64,000 nt of DNA from Beaufortia kweichowensis (taxonomy: Eukaryota; Chordata; Actinopteri; Cypriniformes; Gastromyzontidae), in contig CM032803.1 in NCBI GenBank assembly GCA_019155185.1, forward strand, positions 1,672,001 through 1,736,000, in the 5' to 3' direction. Shown here piece after piece: positions 50,601-61,200 of the stretch. Below the pieces are notes generated by a model. It saw only the letters and a program-made list of their open reading frames with translations, was not told where the DNA came from and ran no database searches. A program made the translations under genes and the position numbers. How positions within the stretch are numbered: the stretch's first letter is position 1; every line of letters starts with the position of its first letter.

Positions 50601-53600
50601 AAAGTGCATCATAATTGCTGTGAAACACATAAATTTGCCCCTTCCCTGTAGATGAAAGCCTCTAATCCACAATCGTCCTGGTTATCATTCTCAAAGCCTG
50701 TGGCTAATGGTCCATTCATAATGGCTTTAACCTGAACCAGTCACTTGTACAGACTCTATCATGTGCATCTTCTGCATAACAATAAGACAGTATTCACAGG
50801 TCCAACACGGGGCTCATGTGATGCCCAAAGAATGTGATACAACCAAAGAATGCATCACAGTCCCAGTAAAGTATGGTGCGGGGTTATGAGTTCCATGGCA
50901 GAAACACAAATTAGGGCTTCCACTGTAGCATTCCTGCGTAAGGGTGGAGATTACAGTGAACTACACATGGGGAAAAAGAGGAAATAGCTGGTACTGGACT
51001 CGGATCCACATGTCTTTCTTATTTCTTTCCCTCTTTCTGTTTCTGTCTTTCACTTTTGTTTCAAGATTCAGATTTTTCTCTTAAACCGAATACACTTAAA
51101 AATATATTATTATTAAATAATAACTGTAAATAATAATGAACACATTTATTAAAGGTTATTTAAAACCAAAGTTAATTTGTGTGGATGACACGCGTAGAAG
51201 TTAAGACGTCAGCAACAGTGCTTTTCGTTTATCTCGCTCACACTTCACAACAACACAACATGTTTTCTTCCACTCCCATCATGTGTCTGAGCCAACCAGA
51301 ACACAGAAAGCGATATCAAATAAATGCAGTTATAACACTATCAAAACTTGTGAAAGATAAACAAGAGACAGCGAAAGGAAGCCACTCGATGAACTTGTTT
51401 TCCATCCACAGGACGGTTTTAGTTAAAAAACTAATTACTGCAATGATGGCCCATTTACTAAATTATATTAAATCCTATTAAATATAACTTTATTTGAAGG
51501 AATTTAATATTTGTTGTCATGAAGGGGTACCTGCACTGGAAAAATGAATTTCTTACTTTGTCTTGTTATGCAGTTCAAAATATTTACAAATTCATGATAA
51601 GCAAAATGAAGGTTTTAAGTCTTGTGTTCTGAAAAATATATAAAATGTAAGTGAATTTATCCTTAAAACAACAAAAGAAAACCTCGACCCAAATGAGTCA
51701 GTTCACCACTATCTGACAACACAAATTCAAGGGGCTTTCCTAAAACACCACATTCTCCATTTCCAGAGAAAACCACTTATTCTGTATCATCCACCAAGTA
51801 AGATGTGACTGTGTGTGTGAGACCAGCAGAATCTCATTAGCTGAATAGCAGCTCTCATTAGCCCTTTGGCAGACGATACGTGCAAACAAGGTGAAACGTG
51901 TCAGAATATGAGTGAACATTGACACAGCGGGACTAATTCAGAAGAAACAGCGTTCTGACTGTAGACTGGTGACCTTTAGCCTGACAGCTGAATGCTTCAA
52001 TACTGCTTAAATTATGCGTACATACATCGAGATCAGGATTTGACATTAACGCCCATCAAATGTGAATAGAACACAGCAGTGGTGAAGGGTGACGAAGAAT
52101 AAAGCACTGTTATCGATTTTTATTATTATTTGATAAATGACAAATATTTTGTGATAATGCAACTTGTGGTGTATATCTAGGTCTGTTCTCTTAAATAACC
52201 ACAAGATGGCAGCAAAGTGGAGTTTATCCTCAATACGGCTGTGTATCAAGATAGGAAAAACACACAAAGGCACATGTACAGTCCTGGTAAAAGAGAATCA
52301 TCACAAACGCTTAACAACTAAACAATGTAAAACAATATTTCTGGATTGCTGGAAACGTCTAGTCAATATGGTGTTGTGGCCTCATAAAAAGGATTGTGAA
52401 ACACATGAGCCATGTTACATCTTCCTTTGGCAAGAATTGATGTTTTGTTCCATTATCCTCAGACTATTTACTGTTGTTATGGCACTTTCCCCAGAGACCA
52501 AATGAGTTTAGCTTCTCGAATCGTAGTTCAAGGCCAGAATAATTCATTCAGCACTGTGTAACACAAACGACTACAAACAAATTTATTGGAGAGCTCAACC
52601 TACAATTGTGCATTACACTCGAATTCCCCTTTAACAAGCGATACATCAAATAAATGTTAGATTTCACTGTACTATTTGTTAAGTATATGAGTACAGTAGC
52701 TACAGACAGACAGACAGACATGAAGTACTCATCAGTCTAAACAGAAAAGCATATTAACTGGGCTAGACACATATACATGCGAATCCCACGTGCCCTGGCT
52801 GCTGAGTAGGAGCAGGAGACACATTCCTACTCTCTGTATCCATCAGAACTTTTCCTGTTATCCTTCCATCATGCGATACTACAGACATCAGATATAATGG
52901 ATTATGCAAAACCCTGTGATCAGTTTACATAGCCTCTCTCATACTGCTCGACAAGTAAATGCAAAATAGCAGCACATGTCTGATCTGACTCTATATACTC
53001 TTGTGCAGAATGCACTCGATAATATTTTGCCACTAGACCAATTTACGATGAAAATAAACCGTGCTATTAGTGGGTCCCAGTAAGTGCTGTCACTTAGATA
53101 AAATCAATAAATGTATTCAGGTTAGATTATAATGTTGACATAGCTTTGTCATATGCCCATTGCTCAATCTTTTGTTGCATATTAGTAAAGAGTGAAAAGA
53201 TCTCTTTCTAAACAATGTCATAAACCTGCAACATCCTTCTTTCCTACAGTAATCAACCCAACGGCAGTACTAACAGGGAAATATCAGATAAGCAAAGTTC
53301 AGTTCCGTGTTCCTACAGTGAGAATAAACCTGAGACCATTATGACTGTTCCGCTGTTTTACACTCTCTTCTGCTTTACAAAATGCAATTTACAATGCTAC
53401 TGATGTAATACAAGATCCCACTTATAGTTTGGAGCCAGATCTTGTTTTTCAGGTCATTCTTCAGTACTGTGTGATAACCAGCCATGATGCAACAGTTTGT
53501 CTGTCTACGCTTGAAGCCGTGTAACACCACACAGTAATAACTAATCATATTTACTGTTTCATTTATGCAGTGGTTATGTAAAAGTGATTTTGGACCAATG

Positions 53601-55477
53601 CATTACATGAACATTACATTCAATGCTATACAAAGATAATATTGTATATTAGGGATGAATAGATATTGACATTATGCTCACATACTCATACTTCACATAC
53701 TCAAAGACTGAAACCATGCAGTGTTTGTATTGCAATTAATGTTCACTGCATAAACACTGCCGCCCAATATCTGCAGATAACATCTCAACGCCTGTTATAT
53801 AAAGTCATTGTCACACACATAGAAATCCGATGCTTGGAAATATATGTAAGGATTTGTCATATATAAAAATGTCCCATCCAAGTACATACAGGCAGCATAC
53901 ATTTATAAAACCGACAAGATTACAAAATTGTCAATTTTCCTAAAGCTGCAATAAGTAACTATTCCCTGTATAGTGCATAAAATTGCAGGTTACTTTACAT
54001 ATCTTTACATGCGTTGGAGTCAACAAACAAAAAACATTTTCCACAAACAGCTCAAAGGTTAAAAGAAGGGTTTCTCTGTTCACGAATATCAAAATGAAAG
54101 TATGAATACTTTTAGTCCCATTACAAGACAACTTGACTTATGAAGCTAATTATTGACTGTGCAGAATTCACAGCTAATCATTATGGTAAGAGAAGCAGCG
54201 GGACAAATCTTCCTCCTCCACAGCTACCGCGTATAAAAACCATACACACACATATTCACTTAAATAGAGATTTACCCAAACAATGCACTAGGGTTTGTCT
54301 TTCAAAAAGCTTTCTCAAAAAAGTTTGTAGTGGGAGTCAAAAAAGAAAGACTGTGGAGGCGACCGGTAAAGCATATTTCTGTGATTGTGCAGTAATAGAG
54401 TAAGTGGGTTTTGGGAGTGACTAAGAAGCCAGTGTCGTTTTAAAACACAATGGCAGATTTCTGGGTGGAACGGGACTCTTCTCCCACACTACCTTGCAAC
54501 AGGTTTGGCAGGTTAGGCCTGAATCTAGCTTTTCGTTCTCTTTCAGCCTGTAAGAGAAAAGGCATGGGATACAGCGGAAGACCTGTCACGCCTGATCCAT
54601 TCACGTGACTACACAAACAAGTAAGATGAAGATCTGGATATTGGAATAAAATGAGTTCAGATAGACTTCACAGAACAACACGCAGACACATTGCATGAAC
54701 ACAGCCAAAACAGAAATCGTTCACCCAAAATGAAAATGATTTACTCACCCTCATGTTGATCAAATCTGCCTTTGTCAAAACATCCACCAATAAAGTACTA
54801 CACAAGTGGTGAAGACTTGAAAAATAATGCACAGGTCATATAGACACTTTCATGTGCTTTTTGTGTCGTCATCCACTTGCATTTGGATTTTTTCTTTAAA
54901 ATAACTACTTTTGAATGACATGAGATTGAATCAATAACAGAATTTTAATTTCTGTGTGATCTATCCCTCTAACCATCCTTTGCCTCAAATGGTACCATTA
55001 TTCCCAGTCATGCTCACTCTACTGGTAACACAAACACACAGACTGGCAATTCCTACATCTCAGTCTTTCCATCTGAACCCTGCCAGCAACCCACACAGCC
55101 ATCTCCGAACCCTCTCCTTTCTCTCGTCATTTTCCACCTTCCACCCTCCCATCTTTTCATGCCAGCGGAGCCGCCCTCTATCAAAGGCTCGGATCTCCAT
55201 TTGGCCCTCGCAACACCCGGATCTTGTCCGGTGCAGCTGAGGGAACAAATGTAGTATCTAAACATAGAGAAACCACAAGTTTACATGCCTAATAGCAACT
55301 ATTTCTGAAACGAAAACATTTTGGGGCTCTTCAGATTTGGGCTTGATCATAATTCATATTCTTTCTTGTAAAGTGTGCGCGCGCAAAAACTGGATTGTGA
55401 TGTACCTGATTCATTTCATCCATCCCATTGCTGGCGAACTCAAAGACAAGTTCGTTAGACTGGACCGCAGTGGTCAT
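46882..55477 (-). CDS. elf4: ETS transcription factor ELF4, eight coding exons (gene span)
   Basis: A sequence-specific nuclear activator of the ETS family; in mammals ELF4 acts in lymphocyte quiescence and innate immunity. Coding segments in transcript order are 55477-55406, 50518-50350, 49776-49669, 49483-49325, 49235-49152, 48567-48375, 48278-47925 and 47662-46882. They total 1920 bases, or 639 residues (human 663), and every phase joins. Residues 1-117 form the ELF-type N-terminal activation region. Residues about 199-284 are the ETS domain, with MNYETMGRALRYYY as the DNA-reading helix (Arg259 and Arg262 by family knowledge). ELF4 rather than ELF1 or ELF2 is indicated by DDPSVFPAVIVEQVP, YSGLEADEVTNGI and the late EGLTPVEELE. 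Three psi-K-x-E motifs (VKRE, VKEE, VKTE) are potential SUMO sites. Confidence 0.95.
47925..48278 (-). CDS. elf4: elf4 exon 7: end of ETS domain and linker
   Basis: The acceptor is TCTCTTTTAG and the donor GTAAG|GTAAGA; 1 + 351 + 2 bases. It begins [20 protein letters not shown], the end of the ETS winged helix, then KEMPSDLVIIDEDDGQGDDP. A glycine/arginine-rich part follows, with KSVKREIS (VKRE is SUMO-like), and then TVHVLQPNQG, a phrase shared with ELF1. Confidence 0.96.
48375..48567 (-). CDS. elf4: elf4 exon 6: core of ETS domain
   Basis: The acceptor is TTCTTGTAG and the donor CTCAG|GTGAGC; 2 + 189 + 2 bases. It reads [40 protein letters not shown] and VSKLWGKHKNKPDMNYETMG, then RAL. 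This is the near-invariant ELF-subfamily ETS sequence and includes most of the recognition helix. Confidence 0.97.
49152..49235 (-). CDS. elf4: elf4 exon 5: basic region before ETS domain
   Basis: The acceptor is CTTTCTGCAG and the donor CAAAG|GTAAGG; 84 bases. It reads RKPRSVRPCSPITNPSLPLK then KKSKEGK, matching SPVTDPSIPIRKKSKDGKG of human ELF4. The lysine/arginine clusters could serve as a nuclear localisation signal (inference). Confidence 0.92.
49325..49483 (-). CDS. elf4: elf4 exon 4
   Basis: The acceptor is GCTGTGTAG and the donor AAAG|GTACCA; 159 bases. It encodes HAYGNILESDLTYISLRPEQ, an acidic methionine-rich stretch (MDVPMDEETSSMDEIP), and a basic end NPSKPAKKK. It is a low-conservation spacer, placed by its phase and by its position between firm exons. 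Confidence 0.88.
49669..49776 (-). CDS. elf4: elf4 exon 3
   Basis: The acceptor is TTGTCCACAG and the donor CATGA|GTATGT; 108 bases. It encodes ETPVSGGEDNMETIVAAEAL then LNMESPNNILDEKRM. AEALLNMESP and ILDEK are diagnostic of the ELF1/2/4 N-terminal region. Confidence 0.94.
50001..50272. mobile_element. Diverged TTAA-type MITE in elf4 intron 2
   Basis: TTAA is at both ends (50001-50004 and 50269-50272). The right end retains GTGACAGT. GTTTGTCATGATTACATT is shared with the copies at 20387 and 30675. It fills almost half of the 573-bp intron and lies 77 bp from the exon 2 donor. Confidence 0.5.
50350..50518 (-). CDS. elf4: elf4 exon 2
   Basis: The acceptor is TTCCACTGCAG and the donor GTCTG|GTGAGT; phase 0 in and phase 1 out, 56 codons plus one base. 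It reads LDDPSVFPAVIVEQVPAADL, MQVYSGLEADEVTNGIM, then an acidic VDAIQDVVEEN stretch. The first part is nearly identical to human ELF4 (LEDPSVFPAVIVEQVP) and distinguishes it from ELF1 and ELF2. Confidence 0.96.
50519..55405 (-). other. elf4 intron 1
   Basis: 4.9 kb of non-coding DNA. It contains a foldback MITE copy at 54716-54972 and a short ACAG repeat at about 52702-52720. No additional exon is supported. Confidence 0.8.
54716..54972. mobile_element. Second Angel-like MITE, diverged
   Basis: It begins TCGTTCACCCAAAATGAAAA followed by TTTACTCACCCTCATG, and ends TTCTGTGTGATCTATCCCTC then TAA. These correspond to the inverted ends of the element at 43624-43921 (there TGAGTAAATAA...GGGTGAACTATCCCTTTAAA). 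The terminal bases are decayed. Confidence 0.65.
55406..55477 (-). CDS. elf4: elf4 exon 1 (first coding exon)
   Basis: The ATG at 55477 opens 24 codons: [20 protein letters not shown] then EMNQ. The exon ends at CAG|GTACAT in phase 0, matching exon 2. The sequence corresponds to [22 protein letters not shown] of human ELF4, which fixes the start. The frame stays open upstream to 55592 with only a GTG, so the exon's 5' UTR part probably runs to an acceptor near 55573-55585. Confidence 0.94.
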
Positions 55478-57079
55478 GGTGTCGTAAGGAGAGGGAGGGT
55501 TCCAACCCCTCGGCACACTCCCCGGACCGCCTTGCGCCGCACCACAGGAAGTACTCTGATGCAGGAACACTCCTGAGGTAATCTGCTGCTTTTACAAAAT
55601 TGACAGGCACCGTTATGTAAAAACCGCTGCTCCGCTCCTGACTTTATTTCAGTTGAAGAGATGGAGAGGCTGTGGAGACACGGGTTCTACTTCGCCTGCT
55701 CCAGCTGCGTCTGGGGCATCTAAACCTTTAAGGGGAAAAAGAGAGAAACAGAGGAAAAGGAACATTAGGCAACTGTGACTGAGCAAAATGGTCTGTGTCA
55801 CATCATCTGCGCGAGAGAGAGCTATGATGGCCAGACGAGACGATACCACTGGGACATGGGGCGAGGGGCTAATTTTCTGACTTTGTGAAGCATTCATTCA
55901 CTGCAGGGGAGACATTCGGCTCACCAGTCTCAGACTGCCAAAAGCTGTCTCATGGTTCGACTCTAAAAAAAAGTCTGGCTCTGGCTAAGTGAAAAAAAAA
56001 TGCATGGTGCTTTCCAACATCACCAGTTCTGACTCCCATTTACACTCAGAAATCACAACAATACAATTATTACATCACTCAATTATTACATCACACAAAA
56101 TTTACAGCGACTTTTTTATACAGTTAACAAGAATCGGACACGTTTATTAATGTTTAGCCGTAACGAGCAAGACTTTAGTGTTGGTGGTGCTTGTGTGGAG
56201 GAAGGGGCATGGATCGCCACAGGATATGAGATCACCCAGTCTGATCAAAGGGGTACTGTAAACAGGGTTGGGCTATCAGTCACATGAGCAGCCTAGAACA
56301 AGCCCTTATCCAAAGTCCACAACCACTCTACTATATCACTCGTGAGGAGCCGGCTGACCTGAAGAACCCTAAAAACAAGAGTCACAGGGTGTTGAGAGTC
56401 AGCCCGGAGGCGGCGAGGAGGGGGGGGTGTCTGGTAAAAGATTAAACGAATGCAGCGGGGAGAGAAGAGGCGGTTTGGCAGAACCACTGAAGGGGGGTAT
56501 AAAATGGCAATGGATCGGTCCGTGTCTCTTCTATGGCAGGGTGGAGCTTGTTTGCCTTGAAAGGACAGTGTGTGTGTGTGTCAACAAGTGCATACTGTGT
56601 CTGAAAGGGGGGTGGGGTATAATGAGAGGCAGTTAAAGAGAATGAGAAAGATCGGTATGGGTGGGAGGAAGGTCAAACAAATGTTCTGTTAAGACTTTCA
56701 GCTTTGGCTGTCCCTAAGACCCTAAGCTACAGGAGTCTTGTCTTCATCATGTGGCCTCGTGGAGCATCTCCCCTGGGAAGAGAGAAACAGGATGGGGTAT
56801 GCCAAAACAGAAAAGCACAGCCTATTATTACCACTAACCAGACAAGCTGCCCAAAAACAGCTAACATCTGGAGCACGCTGGTCCCTTTCTCCGCTTCGGT
56901 CTATGAATGTCAAGCTCTTTCTCTTGATGTAACAATTATTCCCAAAATGATTTTCTGAGTGGTTATCAAAACAGTGTTAGTAGGAAGCTTTCATATCAGT
57001 GTATATTTCCAAGTATTCTTCACCATTATCTGCAATAAGTACAGTTTTTAAGTCCTACACCTGATGATATGAACCACAC

Positions 57080-57380
57080 AGAGATCTGATCTCACCCTTA
57101 TCAAATAAATTTAAGCCTAAATCCGTAAGGACTGTGGAAACCAAGTTTTAAAGGCATCAAATGCCGATCTGATTTAGTTAACAGAAGTTCACTGATAATC
57201 AAATTAGTTATTTTAAACATCAAAAATACTTTACAGGATCTTTTCCACTTCTTTTCCACTTTTAAAACTTTTACCAGTAGTTTCCAGGTAGATTGTTTTG
57301 AGCATTTTTCCACAATTCTTATGGATTTAGGCTGTCTCCATTTTTTTCCTGTGACTTGATGATGGTGAGATCAGATCTCT
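57080..57380. mobile_element. MITE with 17-bp perfect terminal inverted repeats
   Basis: AGAGATCTGATCTCACC (57080-57096) is the exact reverse complement of 57364-57380. Subterminal arms also pair: TAAGCCTAAATCCGTAAGGA at about 57112 with CTTATGGATTTAGGCTG ending at about 57333. No coding capacity. I do not recognise the family. Confidence 0.75.
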
Positions 57381-58129
57381 TTGTGGGCAACACATCTGTT
57401 TGCAGGACTTTTAGTTTATTCTTACAATTAATGTTTGGAAATCTACAATGTAGATTTTTCCCACTGAAAGACTAAATAAAAAATAAAAATAAAACATTTT
57501 CACACTACTGTATAAAAGTTATGGCAGAGAGTTAAATGGCGATCAGTAATATCAGAATACCCCTCATACGAGACCACACACGGGGTGTGTACAGTCTGGA
57601 AAATCACTCGTCCTTGAAGTCTCCACAGCGTGAGCCAGGGGTCAGAAGTTGGCAACCGAGAGCATAATGTCTTAAGTTCAGGCTCAAAATGGCCTTACCT
57701 CATTTTCAGTTCTTCTTTCGTTTTCAAATAGCTCAACTTTAAAAAGGCGACTGCAGCTGCGTATGCCACAGCCAAAGCACGCAGCTTGAAATTCTATTAG
57801 ACGATCTCACAGAGCGCTCTACGAGTAATGAAGTCATTCACACCATTTGACGGTGATGTGCTGGCAAATGAAAGCGTGATATTGGATTGATGGGAATGTT
57901 TCACAGAAAGAGACGAGTCTGGTGGGGAGCAAAACTGTGCAAATCTGTGATCGTGCGCATCGCGCCACTCTCTCGCGCTAATTCCCATCATCCCTCTACA
58001 GGGCTCCCAGCGGTAACTAACTAGACCTCATACGGGGCACGTGGAGAATGATCTCTGTCACCGCAAAGGCAGCCAATGAATAATAACAGAGGACATGACA
58101 ACAGCTGCCTTGTCCTCACACATACACAA

Positions 58130-58240
58130 ACAAACGGGCCGCAGCCGGCCACACGTCATCCAGAGAGGCAGAGAGGGAGGGGCGGCCGGCGTGCGGGAGT
58201 TACTCAGTACTCAAGACTCCAGTAAGCAAACACTCACCAG
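58130..58240 (-). promoter_or_regulatory. GC-rich patch, possible elf4 promoter or 5' exon
   Basis: An island of CpG-containing sequence (GGCGGCCGGCGTGCGGG, CCGCAGCCGGCC) in AT-rich surroundings. The - strand carries a CRE-like TGACGTGT and, just upstream, a consensus donor CTG|GTGAGT at 58238. A CCAAT string lies at about 58073 on the + strand. No transcript evidence. Confidence 0.25.
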
Positions 58241-61200
58241 GGTGGGGCTCTCATGGAACCACTTCACGGCTGAGGTCTGCCAGGGATACACGCTTAACAT
58301 GCAAGGCAAAACTTTAAGGTTTCTCAAATCAGATAAAAAAATGTTGTGATATTATCATCCATCCAAGTTTCTAATTGTCTCAATGCAGCAGCTGACACTG
58401 GTGGCAAACATCCCAGTCTATGTTGTCAAAACAAGTACATATGAAGCGTGAAGCTGACATCAACATTGGATGAAATAAGAATGATTTAATTATCTCACCC
58501 CGTGACCCTGTCGACCCCCGAGTCCTCAGTGAGCTCAGTGTTGACCATGAAAGGAGGTGATTTAAGACAAGTGAATGACTAAGCCATGAGTCGCCCTCAC
58601 AATGGAATCTGATGATAGACTGAGCACATTTAAACCTGAATTTTGATTGTAATTTGGCATGCTCGTGGATTAAAGATATGAATGTTAGCTGCCATATTTT
58701 TGATGATGTAACCAGGACGGACCAAAAAAATGAAAGCTTTGACTGAAGCACTCTACCGTACTCTGTGGGGAGTGACATCATGGCAATAGTGATGTCAACA
58801 CATTTAAGAAAAACTGCTTTTGAGTGCCTCTCAAAATAGCTTGGGATTTTAGACTTTTCAGAGAGACATAGACAGAGAGAAAAAAAGAGAGGAATTCGGA
58901 GCTCCTTTCCCGCTCGGTCAGGAAAGAGGACTGGCATTCCTGGCATTTCAGAGCACACCAGTCTGCAGTTTTTCACCCAAACATGTTCCCTCCGTCATCC
59001 AAAACGTGGCTTTAAAACCAACACCTCGAGTGAGTTATTGTTCTGAAGCATTTAAAGCCTTGTTCCCACTTGCCAAGGGGAAGAGAAACACTGAGGGTGG
59101 AATAGAGCCAACAGCACCCTTCCAATCAATATGGAGCACAAAGCCTCTTTCAACAAGGTCAGATGCATGACTCAGTTGAGCATGTCTGTTTTAGGCCAGT
59201 TCCTGTGAGGATGTGGTGCTTCAACAAAGTCAAGTCCTGTAAAGCTGTGATAATGAACGTAGGCCTGTCAGAGGTTGGATAAACTCGTGCCACTCAGCGG
59301 ACAATCATCTATTCACCAGCTATGGTATGATATCATAACAATGAGGTTGCAATGTCTAAACAGCCCTGAAGGAAGCTACTAGCCTTTACAATGTCAGGCA
59401 AAAGGTCTTGTTCTTGGTACTGAAAATGTGATGTGAAAGTAACACCACTACACGCCCCTTTTGTTGGTGACAGAAGTGGGGAAAAGAGCATTCTGCATGA
59501 AGGAGATGAACGTATGCATGGTACTAAGACAAGACCGACATAAAATAATAAGGCCTAAAAGAGACTTCTGCATCGAAGCACAATAAAACAAGTTAAAAAA
59601 CTTGATGTGCCTGGGGTCATGATCATCGATTGGATGAATAACAACATTTTGACCCTTAATATCACTTTTGTTATTCTTAGTTGTAGTGCTTCAAAAGTGG
59701 AGGTTTAAACGTCTCTAATACCTACGTTCATCCTCACGAGAGAGAGACAAACGCATTGCTTCAACATCTAACAATGACGTCTACAACAAAACAGAGAACC
59801 ACCTCTGTTGTGCTTAAAACCGAGATGGAGCTACCTTTGCAGGGGATGAAACGAATTTAATCTGATCTCTCGCAAGTACTTTTCCACTACGCCCCGAGGC
59901 ATAGAGAAAGGCTTTAAGTCAAGGCCCCACACCCACCTGAGACAGGAGCTGTTATCTCTGAGCCTGGAGCTCAGTTCTCTAAACATTAAAGGCTGGGGAG
60001 GAGAGACTGAAATCAGGTAAATGCCAAAATCCCTGCCACTAAATTCATTACGGCCTAAAACATGCCTGTTTAACACCAGTACAGCTGTATCCATCTCTGC
60101 CAGATGAGAAGATGACACATTCATCCTTACAATGTGATGGTCTTTGCCAACTTTGAAACTTTGCCAACAACATATGTTTTTAGTTTACCTTGCATCTCAC
60201 TAAGAAGTTGTTGTGTTCCACTTTGTTGTAAAATACAATAATCTGCAAACTGTGATGCCATTAAGTTTTGGTAAGGAGGAACCCTGAAATGAACACAGAT
60301 AAATGCAAAAGGAAACAGAACTGCCACTAACTGACCTGTGAATCTTGCAGTGACAGGAAATGCATCATCGAGCAGTGGGTTTCTGCTACTTCCTGACTGT
60401 TAGACCACAAACAAGCGAACACTTCTCTCTCATTTTGAGAGTGGAAACTTCTTCCCCTTCCTCTTATACTCTATATTTCTCACTTTTTATGCTCTCAACA
60501 CGCTTAACTCCTATAAATGGTTTTGGTAACAATCACCAGTACAAAGATGTGTACGTGTAAAATACTTTTTTCTCTTATAACTGTATGAAAACCAATTTTT
60601 AAAACATAGCACGAAGCCTACTCATCAATAGATTTACACAGAAAGACCCTCTACTAAAGCCTTCTTTTGATCAAGCTGAGATTATGCCAACCTTCGGTGG
60701 TTGACTTCTGAGAAAAACAAATACAAACCTGCTTCTCTGAATTCTTGCATCTTCAAAAACCTATCTCAGATATCATCCCACAATGAGCTGATATCAGCAC
60801 AATCAAAGTTTTAAGAACTAAAACCAAAAACCAACACAATCAAACCAAAAAATACTTCATGAAGAAATGACTGCAATATTTAATATGCATTCATATGTAA
60901 ACATACACGCTGTCTATTAGTATACTGTTTTAAACACTAAATGAATACAAGCTGTATAGTGGGGGTACTGAGGTTAAGTACTGAGAAAACGACATAGAGG
61001 AACAGAACTTGGTGCACCCTTACTCACTTCCTCTATCATACATCTCACTCTCTGACAGAGTATGTCTCCTGCTACCAAACAGTTAGCTACTTCCTCTATG
61101 TGGATTGAGTGTACTCAGGCATTGATACAAACAGTGACGGACGAGCAAAAATTCTTTTAAATGTAGGAAAATTAGTTAAGTCTTACCAGCAGCGAGCGAC

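Noticed and set aside
54956..55265. Proline/serine-rich open frames on both strands
   Set aside because: They lie within elf4 intron 1 with no splice support and no similarity to known proteins.
55331..55570. Longer elf4 N-terminus starting at 55570
   Set aside because: The first codon there is GTG, not ATG. The ATG at 55477 aligns with the start of known ELF4.
58380..58976. 198-codon open frame on the - strand upstream of elf4
   Set aside because: It starts with GTG, shows no recognisable domain, has no splice or promoter context, and its composition does not look coding.
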